NCBI RefSeq assembly: GCF_024198215.1
Contig: NZ_JAKCFA010000015.1
Span: forward strand, 1 to 64,000
Direction: 5' to 3'
DNA from: Myxococcus qinghaiensis
Lineage (GTDB): Bacteria > Myxococcota > Myxococcia > Myxococcales > Myxococcaceae
Length of the DNA stretch: 64,000 bases
The notes under the pieces were generated by a model, which did no database searches, was not told the origin of the DNA, and saw only the letters and a program-made list of their open reading frames with translations. Positions 54,479-64,000 of the stretch are shown piece by piece. A program made the translations under genes and the position numbers. Each line of letters starts with the position of its first letter. Positions within the stretch are counted from its first letter, which is position 1.

Positions 54479-54960
54479 GCGTCGGTGGAGAGGCGCTCGA
54501 ACGCGGAGATGACCTCCGGCGGGGCCTGGACCAGCTCAATCAGCACGCCCTCGCCACCGTAGGGGAACTGCTCGTTGCCCTTGGGGTGCACGAAGCAGAT
54601 GTCGAAGCCCGCGGCGCCCTTGCGGATGCCCCCGGGCGCGAAGCGCAGGCCCTGCGCCTCCAGCCACTTCACCGCGACGGGCAGGTCATCCACCCACAGG
54701 CCCACGTGGTTGAGGGGCGTCTCGTGGACCCGGGGCTTGCCCTCCGGATTGACGGGCTGCATCAGGTCCACCTCCACCTTGAAGGGCCCCGCGCCGGCGG
54801 TGACGATGTCCTCGTCCACGTTCTCCCGCTCGCTGCGGTACGTGCCGTGAGGCGTCAGGCCCAGCAGGTCCACCCAGAGCTTGCGGAGCGGGGCCTTGTC
54901 GGCGCCGCCGATGGCGATCTGCTGGATGCCCAGGATTCGGAAGGGTCTCGAGGTCTGCAT
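54472..54960 (-). CDS. VOC-family (glyoxalase-like) protein
   Basis: A 162-residue cytoplasmic protein with two beta-alpha-beta-beta-beta modules: [34 protein letters not shown], then [20 protein letters not shown] and [12 protein letters not shown] with VLIELVQAP. Candidate metal ligands are His in NHVGLWV, His in FVHPKG and Glu in VLIELVQ. The substrate is unknown. The ATG at 54960 starts [12 protein letters not shown]. It overlaps tail-to-tail with the acetyltransferase-like gene. Confidence 0.85.
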   Translation of the reverse strand: MQTSRPFRILGIQQIAIGGADKAPLRKLWVDLLGLTPHGTYRSERENVDEDIVTAGAGPFKVEVDLMQPVNPEGKPRVHETPLNHVGLWVDDLPVAVKWLEAQGLRFAPGGIRKGAAGFDICFVHPKGNEQFPYGGEGVLIELVQAPPEVISAFERLSTDAH

Positions 54961-55058
54961 GGACCTGGAACCTACCGGGAAAAATCGCGGGAATAGACCC
55001 ATTTGTCAGGTCGTGCGTTTCGATGCGGCGCCTGTTGATTCCGTCCCCCGGAGAACAC

Positions 55059-56915
55059 ATGTCCCAGACCTTCCTGAAGCGCCGTTTGACCCAGTGGGGA
55101 AGTGCCCTGCTCGTCGCCTGTGTCCTGCCGGCCTGCTCCTCCTCGGCTCCGACCGAGAAGCAGGGACTGACGACCGCCGAAGCGCGCCCCGCCACGCAGG
55201 CCGCCGTCCGGCCGTCCCCGCCTCCGAGCGCCGCGCCCCAGGACTTCGCCGCGGACGAGGGGGGCGACGCCAGGGCGAAGACCGAGTCCGAGCCGTCCCG
55301 TGACGACCGGGCCCTGAAGGCGCCGCGAGGAATCGAAGCGGAGCTGCGTGAGGCGCCCGCCCCCGAGCCGATGATGGCCGTGGCTGGCCCCTCCAGCATG
55401 AAGGGAGGCGGCGCGGTGGCCGGTGGCGTCGTCGGCAGGGTGCAGGAGGGGGAGATGGCCAGGCGGGCCCCGACGATGAGCCCCAAGAAGATCGCCGCCA
55501 TCCCCACGGAGAAGGACGTGGACGGGTCCGACACCGGTGGCCCGCAGCAGGGCAACACCTTCGAGGCCTGGAAGCCCAACACCTTCACCGAGACGAGCAA
55601 GGACCCGCTGTCCACGTTCGCCGCGGACGTCGACACCGCGTCGTACACGGTGGCCCGCCGCTACCTCCAGAACGGCAACCTGCCGCCCTCCTCCGCCGTG
55701 CGCGTCGAGGAGTTCGTCAACTACTTCAAGTACCGCTACACCCCGCCGGAGACGGGCGCCTTCACGGTGCACCTGGAGGCCGCGCCGTCGCCCTTCGACT
55801 CCAAGCGCCACTTCGTGCGCGTGGGCGTGCAGGGCAAGGTCGTCTCGCGCTCGCAGCGCAAGCCGGCGCACCTGGTGTTCCTCGTCGACACCAGCGGCTC
55901 CATGGCGTCGCAGGACAAGCTTCCGCTCGCCAAGGAGGCCATCAAGATCGCCGTGAAGAACCTCAACGAGAACGACACGGTGGCCATCGTCACCTACGCG
56001 GGCTCCACGCGTGAGGTGCTGACGCCGACGCCGGCCACGGACGTGAAGACCATCCACGCCGCGCTGGACACGCTCCAGTCCGGTGGTGGCACCGCGATGG
56101 GCACCGGCATGGAGCTGGCCTACAAGCACGCGGTGAAGAAGGCCTCCGGCAAGGTCGTCTCCCGCGTCATCGTCCTCACCGACGGCGACGCCAACATCGG
56201 CCCCACGCTGAGCCCGCAGGCCATGCTGGAGAGCATCCACAAGTACGTGGCCGAGGGCGTCACCCTCACCGCCGTGGGCTTCGGCATGGGCAACTACCGC
56301 GACGACATGATGGAGAAGCTCGCGGACAAGGGTAACGGCAACTGCTTCTACGTGGACAGCTACAAGGAGGCGAAGAAGGTCTTCGAGACGCAGCTCACCG
56401 GCACGCTGGAGGTCATCGCCAAGGACGTGAAGCTCCAGGTGGAGTTCAACCCCGCCGCCGTGCGCCGCTACCGGCTGATGGGCTACGAGAACCGGGACGT
56501 GGCGGACAACGACTTCCGCAACGACAAGGTGGACGCGGGTGAGATTGGCGCGGGCCACAACGTCACCGCGCTGTACGAGGTGGAGCTGGTGAAGGACTCG
56601 AAGGAGTCGCTCGCTACCGTGCGAGTGCGCGCCAAGGCGCCCAACGGCACCGAGGCCGCCGAGCAGTCCTTCCCCTTCGAGCGCTCGCTGCTGCGCGCTT
56701 CGGTGGAGGCCTCCTCGCCTGACTTCCGCTTCGCCCTGGCCGTCGCCTCCACCGCGGACATCCTCCGGGGCAACCCGGCCGCCGAGGCCTGGAGCCTGGC
56801 CACTGCGCAGAAGCTCGCCGAGGGCGCCGCCGCTGGAGACGCTGACCGCAACGAGTTCGTGAAGCTGGTGTCGCAGGCCCGCGCGCTGTCCGGCGCGTCC
56901 GCCCGCGGCGAGTAG
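55059..56915 (+). CDS. VWA-domain lipoprotein (YfbK-like)
   Basis: A 618-residue exported protein with a lipobox (ACVLPACSSS, Cys about 26) and a long Ala/Pro-rich linker. The YfbK-type N-terminal domain (DPLSTFAADVDTASYTVARR, VRVEEFVNYFKYRY) is followed by a VWA domain with a complete MIDAS: DTSGS at about residues 277-281, Thr in GGGTAMGTG, and Asp in LTDGDAN at about 375. A DUF3520-type C-terminal domain (ENRDVADNDFRND, ALYEVELV) ends it. Such proteins bind partners through a divalent metal at the surface. A strong terminator follows. Confidence 0.88.
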   Translation: MSQTFLKRRLTQWGSALLVACVLPACSSSAPTEKQGLTTAEARPATQAAVRPSPPPSAAPQDFAADEGGDARAKTESEPSRDDRALKAPRGIEAELREAPAPEPMMAVAGPSSMKGGGAVAGGVVGRVQEGEMARRAPTMSPKKIAAIPTEKDVDGSDTGGPQQGNTFEAWKPNTFTETSKDPLSTFAADVDTASYTVARRYLQNGNLPPSSAVRVEEFVNYFKYRYTPPETGAFTVHLEAAPSPFDSKRHFVRVGVQGKVVSRSQRKPAHLVFLVDTSGSMASQDKLPLAKEAIKIAVKNLNENDTVAIVTYAGSTREVLTPTPATDVKTIHAALDTLQSGGGTAMGTGMELAYKHAVKKASGKVVSRVIVLTDGDANIGPTLSPQAMLESIHKYVAEGVTLTAVGFGMGNYRDDMMEKLADKGNGNCFYVDSYKEAKKVFETQLTGTLEVIAKDVKLQVEFNPAAVRRYRLMGYENRDVADNDFRNDKVDAGEIGAGHNVTALYEVELVKDSKESLATVRVRAKAPNGTEAAEQSFPFERSLLRASVEASSPDFRFALAVASTADILRGNPAAEAWSLATAQKLAEGAAAGDADRNEFVKLVSQARALSGASARGE

Positions 56916-56940
56916 GCAGGCCCAAGCAGGTTGCAGGGGG

Positions 56941-56985
56941 AATGGGGTGGAAGGCCCGGGGGGCGCCTTCCACCCCATTATTTTT
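56941..56985 (+). terminator. Rho-independent terminator after the VWA gene
   Basis: AATGGGGTGGAAGGC pairs with GCCTTCCACCCCATT (15 bp perfect, 9-base loop), followed by ATTTTT. Confidence 0.9.
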
Positions 56986-57007
56986 CGGGCGGGTCCGAGG
57001 GACGCGC

Positions 57008-57616
57008 TCAGTACGCGACGACGGTGGGCGCAGTGGTGCTGGTGAAGAAGTCCGGGAAGGTGGCCACGTAGTTGCCGCCAGTGCCCGTCTCCCCGCCGAT
57101 GCGGCCCGACTTCGACCCACCCACCGTCAGCGTCGTGCCATCCGTCTGGATGCTCAGATAGGACAGGAAGACACTTCCAGTGCCCAGGTACACCGCGAGG
57201 CCGGAGGTCCGCACCACGGTCATCAGCTCCGGGTCCACGTGCCGAAGGCCCACCGTCACGGGCGAGCTGCCGCTGTAGTTGTTCTTCATGGTGTACCCCA
57301 CGGCCACGCCCAGGTCATTGGCCGCCAGCGCCAGGCTGGGAGTGACGATGACGGAGCTGCCTACCCACACACTCGCCGCGGGCCAGCGGCACGACTCCGT
57401 CGCGAGCCGGGACAAGGTGATGTCGTGGATGGGCGGCACCGTGCCCGTCCGCACCGCGGAGGTGAGCTCGAAGGTGCAGCCTCGGGACACCGCGGCCACC
57501 AGCGCCGACTCCCGGGTGCCGGCCCCCTCCTCCATCCCGCCCGCGGGCTCCTCGCCACCACACGCCGGGAGGACCACCGCCGCACAAAGACAGACAGCGC
57601 GTCTGAAGAATTTCAT
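57008..57616 (-). CDS. lipoprotein of unknown function
   Basis: A 202-residue exported protein with a lipobox (AAVVLPACGGE, Cys 19). The mature part is beta-rich (STLxGTVPPIHDITLSRL-type pattern, NDLGVAVGYTMKNNYSG, GLAVYLGTGSVFLSYLSI) and ends in TSTTAPTVVAY. It could be a beta-sandwich adhesin. The ATG at 57616 begins the signal peptide; sequence upstream is unrelated. It stands alone, divergent from the expansin gene. Confidence 0.75.
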   Translation of the reverse strand: MKFFRRAVCLCAAVVLPACGGEEPAGGMEEGAGTRESALVAAVSRGCTFELTSAVRTGTVPPIHDITLSRLATESCRWPAASVWVGSSVIVTPSLALAANDLGVAVGYTMKNNYSGSSPVTVGLRHVDPELMTVVRTSGLAVYLGTGSVFLSYLSIQTDGTTLTVGGSKSGRIGGETGTGGNYVATFPDFFTSTTAPTVVAY

Positions 57617-57743
57617 GACGTGACGACCCCCATGTTCGTTTGAAAGCGGCGGCACGCTAACAGTCCTGCAAGTCATTGCATGGACATTTCCGTGCAAGGA
57701 GGGCAGGCACCTCGTGGACGCGTTGCGGTATCCTTCGGGGCGT

Positions 57744-58442
57744 ATGCGCCCATCCCACCTGCCCTCCCGACGTCTGCTCGTTCCCATGGCCACGCTCTTC
57801 CTCGCGTGTGGCGGATGCAGTGATGACCCCAGCGGCGGAGGCGTGCCGCTTGGAGAGGAGCAGAAAGGCATCGCGACGTACTACGACGCGACGGGCGCGG
57901 GGAACTGCAGCTACGACGCCAGCCCCAACGACTTGATGGTGGCCGCGATGAACACCCCGCAGTACGCCGACAGCGCCGCGTGTGGCCAGTGCATTGACGT
58001 CCAGGGCCCCAGCGGCAACGTGCGGGTGCGAATCGTGGACCGCTGTCCTGAGTGCGAGGCCGGCCACCTGGACCTGAGCCGCGAGGCCTTCGCCAAGATT
58101 GCCGAGATGCGCCTGGGCCGCGTGGACATCACCTGGAAGGTGGTCTCCTGCGACGTGGCCGGCGGCCTGGAGTACCACTTCAAGAACGGCAGCAACCCGT
58201 GGTGGACCGCCATCCAGGTGCGCAACCACCGCGTGCCCATCTCCAAGCTGGAGTGGCGTCGCGGCGACGGCGCGTGGAAGGACGTCCCGCGCCAGGACTA
58301 CAACTACTTCGTCAACGACAGCGGCATGGGCGAAGGTTCCTTCACCGTGCGCGTGACGTCGACCACCGGAGAGCAGGTGGAGGACACCCTGCCCCGCGTC
58401 CTGGACGACGACACCTTCGAGGGCTCCGCCCAGTTCCGCTGA
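57744..58442 (+). CDS. bacterial expansin-like lipoprotein (EXLX)
   Basis: A 232-residue exported protein with a lipobox-like end (FLACGGCSDD). The double-psi beta-barrel (about residues 40-125) reads GIATYYDATGAGNCSYD, then AACGQCIDVQGP and VDRCPECEAGHLDLSREAFA, where the conserved Asp in HLDLS matches the expansin HFDL motif. A C-terminal CBM63-like domain (YHFKNGSNPWWTAIQVRNHR, WRRGDGAW, NYFVNDSGMGEGSF) with surface aromatics follows. Expansins loosen plant cell walls and bind cellulose without cutting. The ATG at 57744 is preferred over a GTG at 57714. Confidence 0.88.
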   Translation: MRPSHLPSRRLLVPMATLFLACGGCSDDPSGGGVPLGEEQKGIATYYDATGAGNCSYDASPNDLMVAAMNTPQYADSAACGQCIDVQGPSGNVRVRIVDRCPECEAGHLDLSREAFAKIAEMRLGRVDITWKVVSCDVAGGLEYHFKNGSNPWWTAIQVRNHRVPISKLEWRRGDGAWKDVPRQDYNYFVNDSGMGEGSFTVRVTSTTGEQVEDTLPRVLDDDTFEGSAQFR

Positions 58443-58511
58443 CCCGGACCTCCTTCTGGAAGGCCGAGGCTCGACACACCGCCGAGCCCCGGCCTCGAAA
58501 GGTCCGAGCGA

Positions 58512-61500
58512 CTACCGACGCAGCATGGAGCGCAGCAGCTCCAGCGCCTCGGTGACGTTCTGCCAGACCTGGAGCGACTTCACGTTCTCCCCCTCGCCCT
58601 GCACGGCGCGACGGGAGGCCCGCTCCAGGGGCAGCAGCACGCCCTCCACCAGCTCAATCTGCCGGCTCAGCTCCGCCGGTGACGGCCCGGCCACGGCGGC
58701 CCGCTGGAGCGCCTCCGCGGGCATCTGCGCCGACACGTTCACCGGCCGGTCCGCCAGCGCGGCGAGCGCCCGGGAGAGCTGCTCCATGTACGGCCCGAAG
58801 TCCTGGGCCGGCGCCTGCTGGACGACGGGCGCCTGGGAGGCGGTCGCCACGCGTTCGGTGAGCGCCTTGAGGAGCTGGGCCAGGTGCTTGAGGTACGGCG
58901 ACAGGTCCGGCGTCTGCGCGAGCGGAGCAGGAGGCAGCGGCGGCGGCGTGTCCTTCACCTCGCGCCCCACCTTCGCCACTTCCAGCACCGCGTCGCGCAG
59001 GGCCTCCAGGTACGGCAGCGCCTCCGCCGTGGGGTCCTCGTTCCGGTCCGCCGAGCCCTGCTGCACCTGGGTGGCCGCCTGCACCACCGCGTCGCGCACC
59101 GCGCCCAGCTGCTCCTCGATGCCGCTGAGCTGGCCGGTGACACGCGCCACGGGGTCGTCCTCCTTGCCCCCCATGCGCTTGACGCGCGCGAAGCCCTGCT
59201 TGATGTCCTCCCACCGCTTCGCCTTCTCCGGCGTCAGGCGACCGCGCATCTCCGCCAGCTTGAGCAGGTTCTGCTCCGCCGCGGTGGTGAGCGTCTGGGA
59301 CTCGCCCTGGTAGTGGTCGTCGATGAGCCGCTCCAGCTCCGCGTCCGTCATGGCCGCGACGAGCTTCTCCGACAGCTTGTTCATGTTGCGGTAGGAGCCC
59401 TGGAGCTTGAAGGCGGGCTCCGCGCGGAAGCGCTCGTCCTGCGCCGCCGAGGCGATGTACTGCATGTTCACCTTCAGCAGCACCGACTGCACCCGGAACA
59501 TCCGCTGGAAGATGGCGATGATCTCCTGCAGCTCCGCCGCCGCGTAGCCGTGCTTCAGCTCGCCCGCGGGCACCTCCTCGCCCTGCGCCATGCGCAGCAG
59601 TCGGTGCGTGTCCGCCGCGTCGCGCGTGGCCAGAGGCGCCGTCACCGGGTTGGAGGTCAGCGCGTTCTCCAGATAGCTCAGCGCGAACAGGTGCTCCTTC
59701 CCGTCGAGAATCTCACCCAGGTTGTAGGTGTCCGCGCGGTTGGCGAGCATGTCCGGAATGCGGAAGCGCTCACCCGTCTCCGTGTAGGGATTGCCTGCCA
59801 TGACCACGCAGAACTTCTTGCCGCGCAGGTCATAGGTGCGCGTCCGGCCGTTCCACACGCCCTCGACACGGCGCTGGCCGTCGCAGAGCGAGATGAACTT
59901 CTGGAGCAGCTCCGGGTCCGTGTGCTGGATGTCGTCGAGGTAGAGCATCACGTTGTTGCCCATCTCGAAGGACAGGTTGATGCGCTCCACCTCCTGCCGC
60001 GACGTGGCGTTGGGCGCCTCCGCCGGGTCCAACGACTTCACCGAGTGACCCAGCGCGGGGCCGTTCACCTTGACGAAGGTGAGGCCCAGCCGGCTCGCCA
60101 CGTACTCCATCAGCGTCGTCTTGCCGTAGCCCGGCGGCGACATGAGCAGCAGCATGCCCATGCGGTCCGTGCGCTTGCCCTCGCCCGCCGCGCCCAGCTG
60201 CTTGGCCAGGTTGGCGCCGATGAGCGGCAGGTACACCTCGTCGATAAGGCGGTTGCGCACGAACGACGACAGCACCTTCGGCGTCAGCTCCTCCAGGCGC
60301 AGCTTGCGGCGCTCGCGCTCCAGCAAGTCGCGCAGCAGCCCCCGGTACGTCTGGTATTGCGGCACGCGGAGCTGACGGAACTCGCCCAGGCGCGCCAGGA
60401 ACTCGTCCAGGCGCAAGGACAGCTTCCGGTCGTGCACACGCGGGTGGCTGCCCAACAGGCCCGTCACCTCGGCCGCCGTCAGCGCGCCCGCGGGCTCGCG
60501 GTCCAGCTTGCGCTCGGTGAGCAGCAGCACCGCCGTCTCCAGGGCGAAGTAGCCCGCGTCACCGGGGCCCCCTTCGCGCTGGGCCAGATAGGCCTCCACC
60601 CACGCCTTGGCGATGAGCAGCCGCGAGGACAGGTCCTTCTCCAGCCCGCGCAGGTCCTCCTCGAAAGCCGTCCGCGTACCCTGCCGCTCCAACTGCGCCA
60701 GGAACGCGTCGCGCAGCACCACCGCCTCGCCGCTCGTGGTGAAGCGGGGCCGGTCCACGGCCAGCTCTTCCACCAGGTAGCGCCCGGCCTGGCGCGCCTC
60801 CGCGGGCGAGTGCGCGAGCCCCTGCGCCTTGAGGAACGCCTCCACGGCCTCGCCCAGCGCGAGCCCCAGCTCGGACAGGCTGCCCACGGAGGAGAACGTC
60901 TGCCGCAGCCGCGCCAGGCTCCGCGCCCGACGGTGCAGCAGCGTCCGCGCGGCCTCCTCGGTGTCGAAGGCCCAGTACAGCGAGGCCCACGCCCGAGGCA
61001 CCGGCGCGAAGCGCAGCAGGCCCGCGCCCTGGTGCAGCGTCAGGAGCTTCTCCAGCACCGCCGCCGCGTCCACGTCATGCACGCCGCGCTCGTAGCCCTC
61101 GTCGAAGCGGTCCGCCGCGTAGGCGCGCACCTTCTCCAGCAGCGTGCCGGCGATGACCGCCTCGTGCAGCGCGGACAGCGTCAGCCCGCCCTTGCCGTCC
61201 TCCGCGTCGGAGAGGATGCAGGAGGCCAGGTACTCCACGCGGTACACGTCCCGCGTCTCGGAGACCAGGTGCTGCTCCCAGAGGCCCTGGTGCTTGAGCA
61301 GCTCCGGGTCCTCCAGCTTCTGCGCGTAGTCGGAGCCGGTGAGCTGGAGGTAGAGCGCGCCGTCGCGCGGCACCAGCGTCAAGTCGAGCGGCTGCGTGTT
61401 GACGTTGAACCGGTAGGTGCCCAGCTTGATGAGCGAATCGCCGTCCGCGAACAGGTCCTGCTTGTCGCGCAGCGCCCGCAGCGCGTCCTGCTTGGCGGAC

Positions 61501-64000
61501 TTGAGCCGCGACAGCACCTCGTCCGAGCGCACGCTGTCCTGGAGTCCCAGGAGCTGCTCGGAGAGCTGCCGCAGCTTGAGGATCATCGCGTCGGTGGCGA
61601 AGTACCCGTTCAGCTCGTCGTCCGACTTGAACGACTTGGAGCGGCGCTGCACGCCCTGGAGGATGCGCTCCGCCGCGCCGAAGAGGCTCTGCGCCCGGCG
61701 CTGCCGCTCGTCCACCAGCGTCTGCTTGCGGGCGCCGAACGCCTCCAGCAGCTCCTCGCGCTTCTGGGTGATCTGCCCCAGGAACTCGTCGAACTCGCCG
61801 AAGCGCCCTTCCAGCTCCTCCAACTGCACCGTGAGGCGCGACAGCCCCTCGTCGCACTTCTCCGGCAGGTCCGCCTGGGCCAGCGCGTTCTCAATCGCCT
61901 GCCCCAACAGCTTGAACTGGGCGCCGAACTCCGCGCGCTTCTCCCGGCTGGACAGCTCCTTGCGCTTGGCGGCGAGGCTCGCGCGCACGCGGTTGAGCCG
62001 ACCGAACAGCTCGGAGATGCCCTCCAGGATGCGGGCGCGCGCCAGCGGGTCTCCCACCTGGAGCCCACCCACGACTTCGCCCAGCACCGTGAGGCCCTGC
62101 GCCGTCTTCTCGATATCCTCGCCCAGCGGCGCCAGCTCCACCGTGGTCTTCACCGGCTCCAGCTTCGCGAGCAGCTCGTCCAGGCGCGCGGCCAGGGGCT
62201 GCAGCGCCTCACCCTTCTGGAGGAAGTCCACGCAGCCGGAGCTGGTGTTGTCGGACGCCTCCACCACCGCCTTCTCCAGGGCGTCCACGCGCCCCAGGTC
62301 CATGTAGCGGATGTCCTTCAGGGTAATCAGGTGCCCGCGCTGCTGACGCAGCTCCGCCAGCACGTGCATGAACTCCTCGGCCGAGGTCAGCAGCTCCGGC
62401 TGCACGCGTCCCAACAATTTCGTCTGCGCCTTCTCCGCCTCCGCCAGCGACTCGGACGCGCGCTTCTGGAGGGCGAGCACCTTCTCGAACTCATCGATGA
62501 TGAGCTCGGAGGTCTTGCGCAGCAGCTCCACCGGCTCCTGCAGGCCCGTCTCCGCGTGGCCCAGCCAGTAGTACGCATCCAGCGCGCGCGTGGCGGCGGC
62601 GACCAGGTCCTCGTACGTGCGGCGGTTGGGCTTCTCCGTCTTCGCGATGCGCTGGAGCGTCAGCGAATCGGAGATGCCTCGCACCAGCTCCGCGTTGCCC
62701 ACCTTGCCCAGGTAGCCGGGCGCAGCCGGCACCGACGCCGCGTGCTCGTCTGAGACGAAGGGCGTCTGCCACACCTGCATCGGGTGCACGCGCGTGGGCT
62801 CCTGCGACGTCTCGCGGAACACCACCAGTCCGCCGTCCGCGAAGAGGCTGTAGCCGTTGCACACCAGCGGGTTCTGCACCTCCTTGCGCACCAGGTTGTA
62901 CGGGAAGAGCAGGTACCGGCCTTCCTCGCGCTGATGGAAGATGTAGAGCACGTCCTCGCCATTGGGCGACTTGATGACGTGCTTGAACTCCATCCCCGAG
63001 CCGGTGGCGTCACCGTCGAAGACCTTGTAGTCGCCCGTCTGGAGGTAGTACCCGCCGGGGAAGATGATGCCCTGGTCCTCGGGCAGCCGGATGCAGGCCT
63101 GACCGATGGCGTCGATGCGCACCACGTGCTGCGTGCGCGAGTTGAACACCAGGTAGCGCTGGGCCTTCTCGCGGAAGGGCAGCACGCGGAGGAGGATGAG
63201 CGTGCCCACCTGGGCCCAGGCGAACCGCGCGTCGTCCAGCGACTGGTTCGCGTCCTCCACGGGCTCGCTGTAGATGCCCAGGCCAGACGAGGTGTTGTTC
63301 TCCACCTTGACGGTGAGGTCGCCCTTCACCGTCTCCACGAACACCTGGTCCAGCACGTTGACGTGCGGGTGCTGGCCCAGCACGTAGTTCTCGCGCGTGG
63401 CCACCGTCCACTCGAAGTCGTGGGACGGCGGGAAGACGTGGTCCTTCTCGCCCTGGTTGTCCACGTAGGTGGCGCGACCCTCGGTGTCCAGGTTGAAGCG
63501 GAACACCTTCAAGTCACGAGCCGTCTGGCCCGTCTGGAAGACGGCCAGCAGGCGCGCGTCCCTGCGCCGCAGCTGCAGGAGCTTCGCGTCCTTGTAGTAC
63601 CGGTACAGCTCGCTGAAGTCCTTGATGAAGCGCGGGTCCGCCAGGAAGCCGCCCGCCTCCGTGTGCGGCACGGCGGACAAATCAAACCCGTCGGCCGTCT
63701 TCTCGAAGCGGTGCAGCGAGAAGACATCCGCGACGGACGTCTCCTTCTTCAGCCCGATGAAGACGTTGTAGCCGAAGAGCAGATACTTGCCGACGCTGAC
63801 GATGTCGCGCGCCACGCAGTTGTTCTCGGTGCGCACCCGCTCGTTGCCGGTGACCGCCAGCTCCGAGCCGCCGAAGAACGCCTTGCGCCGCGCATTGAGG
63901 TCGTTCGCCTTCGCGCCCAGCACGTCCGCCTGGGCCAGCAGACGCGTCCGGATGACCTCGTAGCTGCCCCCCTCTAGCGCCGTCTCGCCCGTGGGCGCCG
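58512..64000 (-). CDS. giant DUF3686/AAA ATPase (DNA-repair-ATPase-like), partial at window edge
   Basis: At least 1829 codons; the frame stays open to base 64000 and beyond (upstream codons read GETALEGGSYEVIRTRLLAQ), so the N-terminus is outside the window. Domains in order: a DUF3686-like beta-rich N-terminal region (NARRKAFFGGSELAVTGNER, ENNCVARDIVSVGKYLLFGY), a long coiled-coil middle (RRQRAQSLFGAAER), and an AAA domain with Walker A SPPGYGKTTLM and Walker B VMLYLDDIQH, followed by NRAD and a helical tail with Pro/Gln-rich linkers. Members of this family are annotated as DNA-repair ATPases, but their biochemistry is poorly known. A GTG at 63923 is an internal codon, not the start. Confidence 0.88.
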   Translation of the reverse strand, partial: APTGETALEGGSYEVIRTRLLAQADVLGAKANDLNARRKAFFGGSELAVTGNERVRTENNCVARDIVSVGKYLLFGYNVFIGLKKETSVADVFSLHRFEKTADGFDLSAVPHTEAGGFLADPRFIKDFSELYRYYKDAKLLQLRRRDARLLAVFQTGQTARDLKVFRFNLDTEGRATYVDNQGEKDHVFPPSHDFEWTVATRENYVLGQHPHVNVLDQVFVETVKGDLTVKVENNTSSGLGIYSEPVEDANQSLDDARFAWAQVGTLILLRVLPFREKAQRYLVFNSRTQHVVRIDAIGQACIRLPEDQGIIFPGGYYLQTGDYKVFDGDATGSGMEFKHVIKSPNGEDVLYIFHQREEGRYLLFPYNLVRKEVQNPLVCNGYSLFADGGLVVFRETSQEPTRVHPMQVWQTPFVSDEHAASVPAAPGYLGKVGNAELVRGISDSLTLQRIAKTEKPNRRTYEDLVAAATRALDAYYWLGHAETGLQEPVELLRKTSELIIDEFEKVLALQKRASESLAEAEKAQTKLLGRVQPELLTSAEEFMHVLAELRQQRGHLITLKDIRYMDLGRVDALEKAVVEASDNTSSGCVDFLQKGEALQPLAARLDELLAKLEPVKTTVELAPLGEDIEKTAQGLTVLGEVVGGLQVGDPLARARILEGISELFGRLNRVRASLAAKRKELSSREKRAEFGAQFKLLGQAIENALAQADLPEKCDEGLSRLTVQLEELEGRFGEFDEFLGQITQKREELLEAFGARKQTLVDERQRRAQSLFGAAERILQGVQRRSKSFKSDDELNGYFATDAMILKLRQLSEQLLGLQDSVRSDEVLSRLKSAKQDALRALRDKQDLFADGDSLIKLGTYRFNVNTQPLDLTLVPRDGALYLQLTGSDYAQKLEDPELLKHQGLWEQHLVSETRDVYRVEYLASCILSDAEDGKGGLTLSALHEAVIAGTLLEKVRAYAADRFDEGYERGVHDVDAAAVLEKLLTLHQGAGLLRFAPVPRAWASLYWAFDTEEAARTLLHRRARSLARLRQTFSSVGSLSELGLALGEAVEAFLKAQGLAHSPAEARQAGRYLVEELAVDRPRFTTSGEAVVLRDAFLAQLERQGTRTAFEEDLRGLEKDLSSRLLIAKAWVEAYLAQREGGPGDAGYFALETAVLLLTERKLDREPAGALTAAEVTGLLGSHPRVHDRKLSLRLDEFLARLGEFRQLRVPQYQTYRGLLRDLLERERRKLRLEELTPKVLSSFVRNRLIDEVYLPLIGANLAKQLGAAGEGKRTDRMGMLLLMSPPGYGKTTLMEYVASRLGLTFVKVNGPALGHSVKSLDPAEAPNATSRQEVERINLSFEMGNNVMLYLDDIQHTDPELLQKFISLCDGQRRVEGVWNGRTRTYDLRGKKFCVVMAGNPYTETGERFRIPDMLANRADTYNLGEILDGKEHLFALSYLENALTSNPVTAPLATRDAADTHRLLRMAQGEEVPAGELKHGYAAAELQEIIAIFQRMFRVQSVLLKVNMQYIASAAQDERFRAEPAFKLQGSYRNMNKLSEKLVAAMTDAELERLIDDHYQGESQTLTTAAEQNLLKLAEMRGRLTPEKAKRWEDIKQGFARVKRMGGKEDDPVARVTGQLSGIEEQLGAVRDAVVQAATQVQQGSADRNEDPTAEALPYLEALRDAVLEVAKVGREVKDTPPPLPPAPLAQTPDLSPYLKHLAQLLKALTERVATASQAPVVQQAPAQDFGPYMEQLSRALAALADRPVNVSAQMPAEALQRAAVAGPSPAELSRQIELVEGVLLPLERASRRAVQGEGENVKSLQVWQNVTEALELLRSMLRR

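Noticed and set aside
58512-64000. Giant AAA ATPase as the missing ATPase of the tail/injection system
   Set aside because: It is 12 kb away on the other strand and has DUF3686 architecture, not the short Pvc15-type AAA+ form.

Overview
The window is high-GC DNA with the gene content of a myxobacterium, most likely Myxococcaceae. It carries many lipoproteins, Asp-Ala-Gly-rich linkers, a PEGA-domain protein, a PilZ protein, a bacterial expansin, secreted metallopeptidases, and frequent GTG/TTG starts with 4-bp gene overlaps. The genus cannot be fixed from the sequence alone.

Layout. (1) 1-3.5 kb is a gene-poor accessory segment. It holds a GHKL-type ATPase gene and two decayed transposase relics (IS3-type OrfA and an IS256/mutator-type C-terminus), and it abuts the 3' end of a tRNA-Pro(GGG) gene. 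(2) 3.5-11 kb is core translation machinery on the minus strand: thrS, rpmI, rplT, pheS, pheT, ihfA, with tRNA-Val(GAC) upstream of thrS. Intrinsic terminators divide this block, and infC is absent from its usual place between thrS and rpmI. (3) 11-29 kb is housekeeping and envelope functions: a family-5 uracil-DNA glycosylase coupled to an AI-2E-type permease, lipoproteins, a PilZ protein, an FKBP isomerase, a methyltransferase, two zinc metallopeptidases around a cold-shock gene, a degenerate DHH protein, a secreted glycosidase-like protein, and a DUF1800/DUF1501 export pair.

(4) 29.4-46.7 kb is the main find. It is one plus-strand, tightly overlapped locus of about 18 genes for a contractile phage-tail-like particle: sheath, tube, a chaperone-like protein, a long disordered protein in the tape-measure position, gpD-like hub, gpU/DNA-circularisation-like protein, gpV spike, a triple-repeat protein, gp25, gpJ, gpI-like protein, a tail fibre with a self-cleaving S74 chaperone domain, a fibre-linked coiled coil, and two terminal unknowns. 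No capsid, terminase, portal, integrase, lysis gene, or AAA+ ATPase of the classical extracellular injection systems is present. It therefore looks like a domesticated tailocin or injection particle rather than a prophage. A promoter with an overlapping inverted repeat precedes it, a predicted three-way-junction RNA and a perfect palindrome precede the sheath gene, and an 11-bp hairpin closes it.

(5) 46.7-64 kb is a mixed set: a PQQ-propeller-like protein, a DUF1801 protein, small lipoproteins, an MFS exporter beside a Tat-lipoprotein pirin, a membrane acetyltransferase-like protein, a VOC protein, a VWA lipoprotein, an expansin, and the bulk of a giant DUF3686/AAA ATPase that runs off the right edge. 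All family calls come from reading motifs and gene order; no database search was possible.
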